A DNA stretch of 49,865 nt from Paracoccaceae bacterium (GTDB lineage: Bacteria > Pseudomonadota > Alphaproteobacteria > Rhodobacterales > Rhodobacteraceae): contig JANSYF010000019.1 of assembly GCA_024742575.1 (NCBI GenBank), positions 1 through 49,865 on the forward strand. Direction: 5' to 3'. How positions within the stretch are numbered: the first letter of the stretch is position 1; every line of letters starts with the position of its first letter. The notes beneath the pieces were generated by a model. It did not search any database. It worked only from the letters and a program-made list of their open reading frames with translations, and was not told where the DNA came from. The translations under genes and the position numbers were made by a program. Below are positions 17,761-25,301 of this stretch, one piece after another.

Positions 17761-20529
17761 TCAACAAAACTCAACATAGCCAATCAGTTCAGCGGAATAG
17801 CTTCCATCGCCACTAGCCGAACCTTTGTGCTTCAATTCCCGCTGCAGAGTGGGCTCCACATGCCGCTGAAAAAGTTCAAGACGTTGTTCAATACTCATGA
17901 TGGGAGGTGAAGTCTTTGCGCGAAGAACAGCTTCTACTCGGCGTTCAGCAGCGGGAATCCGTTGCCCATCCAAATTAACGGCTATTGTTTGAAGCGTGGT
18001 TTTTCGTTCTCCTGCGCTGTTCGAAGTCTCAACCATCCAAACAGAGAGGACACCCTGACCAAACTCTGCGCCGTCTATCGAGACGCCGAGATCTTCCGGG
18101 GGGACACTACGCCAGCGACCCAACTCCTCTTGGACGACCGGATGGTCTAGTCCCAAAAGGTCGAAGTCATCGCTAGTGGTAGCTGTTTCGCGGTCGAGGG
18201 TGAACCGATTGAGGCGAGTTCCGTCTGCTCCAACAAGATCTAACGTTTGCTCATCGACCATGACAATGCTGAGGTTGCGTCCGGCAAATGCTGTTGAAAG
18301 AAAATCGACCAAACGCCCCAAACCAGATGTGACATCAGAAAAGGGCTTGTAGTCGTCCAAACTGAAGCCATCGAGTTCTTGGAACAAATCAAATACCACC
18401 TCCCTTGCTTCCCGCGCATTAGACAAAGCGGCCTCCAATTCCACGGCTGTCCTTTTTAGTTCCGGATCGCCTAACGCCTCCTGATAAAGGCGGTCGTAGT
18501 TCAAGCGTTCAGAGAGCTGTCCAAGTATTTGCGATCGAAGATCTTCAGCAACATTCCCTTCGGCATCCACCTTGCCGAGAGTACGGGCAATCTCTTGAAG
18601 CTTATCGTCAAGAAGCAGAAAGATCCGTCCTTCGATCGTGTCGGACAAGACTAGATTGTAGACCTGTGCGGTATGCATTTGGCCGTAGCGGTGAATTCGT
18701 CCGATCCGTTGCTCCATGTCCATCGGGTTCCAAGGGAGATCAAAATTGAACAGGATGCGCGCGAATTGTAGATTGATACCCTCCCTGCCTGCCGCCGTGC
18801 AGACAAGCACTCGAGGACCATTCTTCTGTTTGAAACGACGTTCGGCAGCGACTTTTGCGCCGTGATCACCGCCTCGGAGCACCACGACGCCTTGCCCTGG
18901 GTATACTTTTTCGATTTCGCGGGCGAGTAGATCAACGGTGCCTAGGTATGTTGCGAAGATCACGACTTTCTCGTCGGAGTTCTGCCTCCAAAGAACACCG
19001 AGCCCATCCAGCAGTTTTTGAACTTTGGTTTCGCGTTGGCTTGGGAAACAAGCAAGCAGTTCGGCGATGCGTAGCCGCTCTTCAGGCAGATGAAGTTCTA
19101 CCGCCGCGGACGCTATGTCCTCTACGTGAGACGAGTCAAATTCGCTGCCATACGGGTCGGAGGCCATTTCAAGCGCTTCTTCGTCAAGCTTCTTTGCCAA
19201 GCGGTATTTTAAGTCCGCCATCACCCGGTCAACTTCGCTTCGGCTGATCGGATCCCGCTCTAGTCCCCATTCTGCGTGGATTAACTCGCGGGCTTCATCG
19301 TAGAGTCGTTCCCGACCTTCAATGTCCAATTCTCGGTCGCGTAGCAGTGCCTCGTGCAGAGTAAGCATCAGCATCCTGCGCTTAAGCGTCCTCCGCACGG
19401 CCGCAAAACTTGATGCTGCAATCTTTTGGAAGATCGCCATCAGAAACCCAAGAGCACGACCTTGATTTCCTTGTCGCTTAGCCAAATCGAAACCGTCTTC
19501 AAGGTATTCTCTGAGCTTTTCGTAGAAACCGCGCTCTTCTTCTCCCATCAGGAAAGATTCGGTATGTACCCATCGACGCGCGAACAATGCATCTCCGTTT
19601 GGTTTGCACGCGTCTGCCTTTGTTCTCCTGAACATCACAGTATTCAAGCGATGACGGTTTTCGAGCATATCCTCGGGATTGTTGAAGAGCGTCGGGTTCA
19701 ACAACTGGACCAACATCCAGAACTGGAAGTGGTTGCCTTGGTGCGGCGTCGCGGAGAGCAAAAGCAGGTCGCGAGTATGGCCTTTGAGGGCTTCGCCTAG
19801 ATTATAGTTCTCTGTCTTTCGGACCTTTCCGCCGGTGCGGTGCGCCGTCAGATGGTGGGCTTCATCGAAGACCACTAGGTCCCATCGAGGCGCATCGAGA
19901 AGCCGCTTAATCCGTGCCGGACGCTTCAATGTGTCAATGCTGGCAATCAGCCTGTCATGTTTGGCGAATGCATTTGTCTTTCGGTCCGTGATATCGCCTG
20001 CGGAACCAAAGACTTCAAAATCCAGGTTGAAGACATCATTCAGTTCCTCGTGCCAGTTATTCACCAACCCAGCAGGAACCACCATCAGGGCGCGATCCAA
20101 CTCACCTCGACTAGCCAGCTCTCGAAGGACCAGCGCAGTTTCGATGGTCTTTCCAAGGCCGACTTCATCGGCAATTAGATACCGGCGGGGAGAGGCCGTT
20201 GCGATCCGGTGGGTCAGAACAACCTGGTGCGGCAACAGGTCAATCCTTGCGGAGGTAAGCGCTGAGGCGCTTTCCATCGCGGGCAAAGCATGTGCCTCAT
20301 AGGAAAGCCAAACCTTCTTCGCCCGATCAGCTGTGCCTTCAACAGATCCCAGTATTCGCTCGGTTCTCGACAGTTCGCGCTGGATGCTGGCGACGGGCAC
20401 GCGGCGTTCGCCGCCGCTGAAGAACGCGCGTAGATAGCCGTCCCGAGGTGCTTCCAGGACAACGCCGGGGCCATGGTCCGAGTGGTTGATCCGTTCGCCT
20501 GGGGAGTATGTGACCTCTTCAACCTGCAT
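17761..20529 (-). CDS. brxHII: SNF2-family helicase of a BREX-like system (BrxHII-like)
   Basis: This 922-aa superfamily 2 helicase has Walker A-type motif LIADEVGLGKTIETA (about residues 120-135), DEAH box (VFDEAHHLT), motif III LLLLSATPHQGN, and C-terminal motifs V/VI (REGINLQFARILFNFDLPWN and QRIGRIHRYGQ). These are the motifs of SNF2/RapA-type ATPases, which translocate on DNA. The ATG at 20529 is chosen because it lies 2 nt after the stop of the upstream gene; the frame is open further up but that part overlaps the neighbour. In type 3 BREX a SNF2-like BrxHII accompanies a DUF1156 methylase, as here. The symbol is by architecture and context. Confidence 0.8.
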   Translation of the reverse strand: MQVEEVTYSPGERINHSDHGPGVVLEAPRDGYLRAFFSGGERRVPVASIQRELSRTERILGSVEGTADRAKKVWLSYEAHALPAMESASALTSARIDLLPHQVVLTHRIATASPRRYLIADEVGLGKTIETALVLRELASRGELDRALMVVPAGLVNNWHEELNDVFNLDFEVFGSAGDITDRKTNAFAKHDRLIASIDTLKRPARIKRLLDAPRWDLVVFDEAHHLTAHRTGGKVRKTENYNLGEALKGHTRDLLLLSATPHQGNHFQFWMLVQLLNPTLFNNPEDMLENRHRLNTVMFRRTKADACKPNGDALFARRWVHTESFLMGEEERGFYEKLREYLEDGFDLAKRQGNQGRALGFLMAIFQKIAASSFAAVRRTLKRRMLMLTLHEALLRDRELDIEGRERLYDEARELIHAEWGLERDPISRSEVDRVMADLKYRLAKKLDEEALEMASDPYGSEFDSSHVEDIASAAVELHLPEERLRIAELLACFPSQRETKVQKLLDGLGVLWRQNSDEKVVIFATYLGTVDLLAREIEKVYPGQGVVVLRGGDHGAKVAAERRFKQKNGPRVLVCTAAGREGINLQFARILFNFDLPWNPMDMEQRIGRIHRYGQMHTAQVYNLVLSDTIEGRIFLLLDDKLQEIARTLGKVDAEGNVAEDLRSQILGQLSERLNYDRLYQEALGDPELKRTAVELEAALSNAREAREVVFDLFQELDGFSLDDYKPFSDVTSGLGRLVDFLSTAFAGRNLSIVMVDEQTLDLVGADGTRLNRFTLDRETATTSDDFDLLGLDHPVVQEELGRWRSVPPEDLGVSIDGAEFGQGVLSVWMVETSNSAGERKTTLQTIAVNLDGQRIPAAERRVEAVLRAKTSPPIMSIEQRLELFQRHVEPTLQRELKHKGSASGDGSYSAELIGYVEFC

Positions 20530-20531
20530 GC

Positions 20532-21032
20532 TCAGGTGATCCGCAGATGAAAAAGCCCGGCAGGCTTGTTGCCGTTCGCGAGGATGATTTCCTGTGGATA
20601 CTCGCGTGCTTCGCCCCACAGCAGTCGGCCAAAGTCCAGCGTTTCTCCTCCATATGGTGCGGAGCATTTCCAGGTGACAGCATCGCTCGCCGTTTGAACC
20701 TGCAATCGGCGTTGACCACCGGGGAGCCAGAACACCAGTGCGGCATCACCTTCGTAGGCATCCTGAAATGACAGGATGACATGCTTGAGCGTGTCTGCGA
20801 GCCACTCTTCGGCTTCGGCAGGGGACAGCAGATCGAGGCAAGCGTCGAGACCTGCGACGACCAGTGTGTTCCCGGCATTGCTGGGCAGATCGTCGGGCCA
20901 GTTCTTCGACGCGCGGATCATTTCACGGAGGCTGAATACCTCTCCGGCCTTGGTGACCTCGGAGAAGGCATCGTTCTCCCAGATCCAGCTTACGCCGCGC
21001 CGTTGCCAGACCGTGTCATGCAGCTGCTTCAT
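20532..21032 (-). CDS. Unrecognised 166-aa protein inside the BREX-like operon
   Basis: ATG 21032 follows the methylase stop by 2 nt and has a strong AGGAGG site that overlaps the end of the methylase gene. The protein is soluble and acidic, with a motif-like stretch LVVAGLDACLDLLSP (about 54-68), ALVFWLPGG (about 94-102) and a C-terminal W-G-E-A-R-E ... G-L-F-H-L-R-I. There is no P-loop, so it is not a normal BrxF, and it does not look like BrxA or BrxB. The hydrophobic strand followed by ALVFWLPGG recalls the core of a Rossmann-type or inactive P-loop fold, but this is weak. Its place between methylase and helicase suggests an adaptor. Confidence 0.65.
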   Translation of the reverse strand: MKQLHDTVWQRRGVSWIWENDAFSEVTKAGEVFSLREMIRASKNWPDDLPSNAGNTLVVAGLDACLDLLSPAEAEEWLADTLKHVILSFQDAYEGDAALVFWLPGGQRRLQVQTASDAVTWKCSAPYGGETLDFGRLLWGEAREYPQEIILANGNKPAGLFHLRIT

Positions 21033-21034
21033 GG

Positions 21035-24000
21035 TCAGTCCTCCTGAAACAGGGACAGCTGCCGGACCTGGTCTTTGTTGCTGGCGGCCCAGTTGTTGTA
21101 GATGGTCAGCGCCCGCGATGCGGCGTTTCGCATCGATTGCATCTGTCCCCGCTTGCTTAGCCATTCGAGTAGGCTTTTCAGGGCGGGGTGCGGTTTGAAG
21201 TTTTCGTTCTTGAGCGTGTCCGACGCGTTGATACCGCTGCCGTCGAAACACGCGCCGATAATCACCAACGCCTGATCAAGATCGGCGGTCAGACGGCGGC
21301 GATGTTTGCCCTGCCAATCGCGGGCGAAATCCAGCGGATCGGCGAGGTGGAAGACCTTCTTTTCTTCGGCGCACCAACCCCGGTTCACAAATTCATCGGG
21401 CGCGATGCCGGAGCCGCGCAGCAGCTTCTGCATCTGGTCACGGGCGAGTTCTGTCTTGCCATCGAAGATGCGCAGGAACTGCCGGGTGATGGGCTCGGCG
21501 ATGACCGGGGGCGGTTCTGAGGCCTTGTTGGCATCCTCGTCGATCAGTTGGTTGATGCCGACCAAAGCGTCCTTGACCGAGATCGGCCGACCTTCGTCGA
21601 CGTAGACCTTGCCATAGTGGCGCGAGAAGTATTCCAGCGCCTTACCGCGGCGGATGACCTGCAGGTCGGCGGCGGGCAGACCGGCGCGGGCGTGGTTTTC
21701 CAGCATGCCCTGAAGCTGGCGTACGTCGGCTAAGACCTCACGGCGCATCCGGCCCCAGCTAACTTCCTTGGGTTCTTCAATCCGCTTTCGGCAGACGTGA
21801 ATGATGTCGTATTCGATTGTCTTAGATCCAAACTGACCGTCGCCTTTGGTTTCATCAGAGCGGATCGGATAGGTCGCTTCGAGGTAGAATCCGGAATCGA
21901 AAAGGGACTCCAACACCGAAACCCACGGGGCGTCCTCACTGTGATGAAATGTGAAAGCCAACATTCCACCAGGTTTGAGAGCCCGGTGACTTTCTCCCCA
22001 ACAGGCAGTGAGAAGTCTTTTGTAGAACCCATCCGGATCTTCTGGCTCGCGGGCTCTGTTTGCCACTGCCTCCATCGACTTCGGGCTATAAGCCCCTCGA
22101 AAAACCTCAGGGTACTCCGGCTCAAGAAGTGTTTTTAACCAAACATAGAAAAAGTCAGATAGTTCTGAGTAGTGGAGAAGGCCGCCAAACGGAGGATCCG
22201 TAATTACTAGATCTAAACTTTCATCAGCATAGTGCTGCAAATCCGTGGATGAACATGGAGTTATGGCCGCTCCACGCACTATATCATGTGGATACACCTT
22301 TTCGCTTTTTCCCGAAATGGCATCTCCTAGATGATTATCCAATGATGAAATGAAGTCTGAACTAACAGTCTCCCAAGGGTCCTTTGCCCATTCTAGCCCG
22401 TGTGTAATCCACTTGAATAGCGCGTTGAAGTTTCCCGCACCTACTGCAGAAAACAAATTCCCCTCGACGGTATTTGCCTTGGGGTGAAAGTTGTTGTTCG
22501 AGAAGTGCGGAATCAATTTATCGTATTGGCTTTGAAAGATCCCAAACATGCAGTGATATCGCAAAATCTGCACATAAGAACCGGTTACCGCCTCAACAGC
22601 AGATTTTGAGTAACCTCTTTTCTGCGCATTTGACAAAAACCGCATTGCAAGGGCGTGAAGCAAGAGCTGTCGCGGATTAAACATGGTCCACCAATGCGTA
22701 AATCCGTGACCTGTGCGAATGTCGCCATTTGCGATCGCTGTCATGAAACCAAATGGAACTTCGGATCGCGGCCAAAAATCTCGCAGGTCTTGGTCTCTCC
22801 GATTTTCCCATTCTTTCACCGCAGCGCTGTATTGTGCGGCCAACTTGTTCTCGAAGGGTGAGAAGAATCTTCCACCATAAGGAATTCCATCTTCATCTCG
22901 TTTGGGCGAATAGGATTGAACTGCGTAGGCGGCCATAGGGCCAGCTTTTCCAGTTGCTTTTATCGCGTCCAAGACGTCGTTTTCCTTGCCGTCAGATTGG
23001 CAAGTAAAGGTTGATTTCTTCGGAACTGTTCCGCCTTCTTTCCCCGTTGCGAACGCGACATCAGTTTCGGGACAGGTCACCGTGTCAGGAAGCTTTCCGC
23101 GCACCTCCAACAAACGAATGTGCTGTGCTCTCTCTGCGTTCCATGCAGCGGTAGATGCAGCGTCGTCCTGCGGCGAGCCACCGTATTCCACGCCATTGGC
23201 GTCCGCGCGCGGGCTGCCAGCCAACCATTGCGGATGAATCAGAAGCGAAAGCTCAACCTTTTTGTTTTTCCCTTTACCCAGACGTAGCTGGCCCCGCCCG
23301 CTTTCAATGTGGAGACCCGTCTTTGGGTGAACATGCGCGGAGAATTTGTGTTGGCAGCCGGGGCAGGTCACATGCCCATCGTTGGACAGCACCGCGTAGG
23401 TGGGTTCGTCCGGAGCAACATAGAGAGGCACATCAGGTGCCATGCGAGCGGCCGCCGCTTCAATATCAAACGAAGTCTCACAGGAAGGGCATGTGTGCGC
23501 CCAGCTTTTCACTGAAATGGATTTCACCGCCATCACCGGGTTGGTCATGATGGGCGTGCGATGGCCGCAACCAGTCACCTGGCAGGGACCATGCTTGGCC
23601 CAGAAGGTGTAGATAATCTCGGGCCCGTCGTAGTCGTAGTCTTTCCGCTCCTCCGGCTTCAGTGCCAGCGGATCGAAATCCGGGCCCATCACTTCGCCGG
23701 TTGGTTTGTGTGTCCAGGTGCCTTTTTCGCCGTTCGGGCCGTCGCAATAGTAGAACGGCATGATCTGCGGCTTCACCTCGGCCTCGATATCGGCCAGCAG
23801 GCGCTTCACCTCGTCCAGATCAACATCCGCAAGCTCTTGCTTGACCACGAACCATGCGACGGGGTTTAGATCGTTCCCCGACATTTGCATGCCGAGGCGT
23901 GAGCCCTCGACCAGCGTTGTGCCGCCGCCCATGAAAATGTCGGCGACCTTCAGGTGCTTGAACGCGCCTTTCTTCTGGTGGTTGGCGTAGTAATTGTCCC

Positions 24001-24298
24001 AGACCAGCTTGGCGGCGTGGGACGGATCATCCGGAGCCTTTGTCGCCGCCGCGATGAGCATGGAGCGAAAAACGCTTGACCGGCGCCGCGCCCACCATTT
24101 CGACATCTGATAGATCGGCTTGCCCGCGTTCCCCTCGATCACCGCGACCTGGTTCACCGGCAGGATCGGAAAATCAACCTCAAGGCAGGTTTTCGGACGG
24201 TTCGGATCGCTGAAATCCACCGTCTCCATGGCGACAGGTTTTCCGGAACCAACCGCTCGGGCGACTTCTTGCGCAATGCGTTCTTTCTTCGTCGCCAT
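21035..24298 (-). CDS. pglXI: DUF1156 adenine-specific DNA methylase (PglXI-like)
   Basis: This 1087-aa protein begins with the DUF1156 region (about residues 36-85, CLEVDFPILPVNQ ... YQMSKWWARRRSS), followed by SAM-binding motif I (DIFMGGGTTLVEGSRLG, about 118-134). Zinc-ribbon Cys pairs follow (CQVTGCGH, CPSCETSF, CPGCQHKF). The catalytic motif IV is D-P-P-F in LVITDPPFGGLLHYS (about 703-717). The family (COG1743) methylates adenine. In BREX the methylase marks host DNA, and the system blocks replication of unmarked phage DNA. Type 3 BREX uses this DUF1156 form. It starts 13 nt after the PglZ gene and ends 2 nt before the small gene. Confidence 0.88.
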   Translation of the reverse strand: MATKKERIAQEVARAVGSGKPVAMETVDFSDPNRPKTCLEVDFPILPVNQVAVIEGNAGKPIYQMSKWWARRRSSVFRSMLIAAATKAPDDPSHAAKLVWDNYYANHQKKGAFKHLKVADIFMGGGTTLVEGSRLGMQMSGNDLNPVAWFVVKQELADVDLDEVKRLLADIEAEVKPQIMPFYYCDGPNGEKGTWTHKPTGEVMGPDFDPLALKPEERKDYDYDGPEIIYTFWAKHGPCQVTGCGHRTPIMTNPVMAVKSISVKSWAHTCPSCETSFDIEAAAARMAPDVPLYVAPDEPTYAVLSNDGHVTCPGCQHKFSAHVHPKTGLHIESGRGQLRLGKGKNKKVELSLLIHPQWLAGSPRADANGVEYGGSPQDDAASTAAWNAERAQHIRLLEVRGKLPDTVTCPETDVAFATGKEGGTVPKKSTFTCQSDGKENDVLDAIKATGKAGPMAAYAVQSYSPKRDEDGIPYGGRFFSPFENKLAAQYSAAVKEWENRRDQDLRDFWPRSEVPFGFMTAIANGDIRTGHGFTHWWTMFNPRQLLLHALAMRFLSNAQKRGYSKSAVEAVTGSYVQILRYHCMFGIFQSQYDKLIPHFSNNNFHPKANTVEGNLFSAVGAGNFNALFKWITHGLEWAKDPWETVSSDFISSLDNHLGDAISGKSEKVYPHDIVRGAAITPCSSTDLQHYADESLDLVITDPPFGGLLHYSELSDFFYVWLKTLLEPEYPEVFRGAYSPKSMEAVANRAREPEDPDGFYKRLLTACWGESHRALKPGGMLAFTFHHSEDAPWVSVLESLFDSGFYLEATYPIRSDETKGDGQFGSKTIEYDIIHVCRKRIEEPKEVSWGRMRREVLADVRQLQGMLENHARAGLPAADLQVIRRGKALEYFSRHYGKVYVDEGRPISVKDALVGINQLIDEDANKASEPPPVIAEPITRQFLRIFDGKTELARDQMQKLLRGSGIAPDEFVNRGWCAEEKKVFHLADPLDFARDWQGKHRRRLTADLDQALVIIGACFDGSGINASDTLKNENFKPHPALKSLLEWLSKRGQMQSMRNAASRALTIYNNWAASNKDQVRQLSLFQED

Positions 24299-24311
24299 CG
24301 GCGGGAAATCC

Positions 24312-25301
24312 TTACTTCGTCAATTCAATAAAGGGGCAGAGCATCTCCAGCAGGGAGAGGCCGCCATGCGCCAGCGTTGGGTAACCGCCCTGGCTGCGCC
24401 ATTTCCAACGGCCGAGGGCGAGCAGGTGAGGTCCATGCGGGCCGTTGGCCTGAAGCGCGACCGGGGGAACAAATGGCCCGGGGTCGTGGTCGCCGGGCAC
24501 AAGCCGACCGCTTCGCAGGGCGCTCTTTAGGAAAGCCCCCTGTTCGTCAGGGGCATCAAAGAATTCACCGGTCGCGGCGTAGCCGTGGTCAGACGTGATG
24601 AGGAGCCGACGACCCGTCGCCAAACGCTCCAGGAACGCCCAGAAGTCATCACTGGCGAGCTGCGCGGAGATATCGTTCGTGAGAACGCTAAGACCTTGTC
24701 CAGCCCCGGCGGTGGCGTGGAGTTTTGTATCCGGCCATTGATGCCAGAAGATCCAGTTGGGCGAAGCATCGATCAGGTCGCAGCAATCCTTCCAGGGAAG
24801 GTCTATACATTCGGTGCTCGCAGGAGCGAGCCGATGCAACATGCCGCCACCGTTGTTCTGCAGCTGGCTACGACTATTGAAGCCAAGTGCCTTGGCGAAC
24901 GCGTTCGTCTCACTCGGGATCTCCGCCCCATAGGTCGTAGAAGCATGCAAGGTGAAGCCACGCTCTTTCGCTCCCTCAATGATCCACGGCATTTCCCTCA
25001 AGCTGATCCCGTCCAGGATCAGGACTGCCTTTTTGCTGTACGGCTTGCCCCACCACTCGCTGACCTGCTCGGCGTTACGCGGAACCACATCTCCGAATGC
25101 TTCCCATAGATCCCAAGCGACCGAAGAAAGAAAATGGTCCAGCTCTCCAATCGAACGGTCTCGCCGCGTGACTTCGGCTGAAGCATTGCTCGCGCTCAAA
25201 GGGGAGCAGCAGATTTCCAGAACGCGATCAATCACCACTTGCCAAGCTTCTTCATCCGTCGCATTCGTCAGATCGCCGAGGTACCGGGTGTCGAGCGCCA
25301 T
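24312..25301 (-). CDS. pglZ: Short PglZ-domain protein
   Basis: This 329-aa protein has alkaline-phosphatase-fold PglZ features: a strand and nucleophile-type motif AVLILDGISLREMP (about residues 91-104), the metal-binding LLITSDHGY (about 233-241) and a C-terminal A-H-G-G-L-S-L-L-E-M motif. PglZ is the signature BREX protein and is essential for defence. It is much shorter than the roughly 800-residue PglZ of type 1 BREX, leaving little beyond the catalytic domain. The ATG overlaps the stop of the DUF499 gene by one base (TAATG), so the two are translationally coupled. Confidence 0.85.
   Translation of the reverse strand: MALDTRYLGDLTNATDEEAWQVVIDRVLEICCSPLSASNASAEVTRRDRSIGELDHFLSSVAWDLWEAFGDVVPRNAEQVSEWWGKPYSKKAVLILDGISLREMPWIIEGAKERGFTLHASTTYGAEIPSETNAFAKALGFNSRSQLQNNGGGMLHRLAPASTECIDLPWKDCCDLIDASPNWIFWHQWPDTKLHATAGAGQGLSVLTNDISAQLASDDFWAFLERLATGRRLLITSDHGYAATGEFFDAPDEQGAFLKSALRSGRLVPGDHDPGPFVPPVALQANGPHGPHLLALGRWKWRSQGGYPTLAHGGLSLLEMLCPFIELTK

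Noticed and set aside
17541-17770. Phage attachment site or integrase at the end of the prophage part
   Set aside because: No tRNA gene, integrase or obvious direct repeat is visible; the border cannot be placed from this window.
20532-21032. Assignment of the small operon protein as BrxF
   Set aside because: BrxF is a P-loop protein and no Walker A motif is present here.
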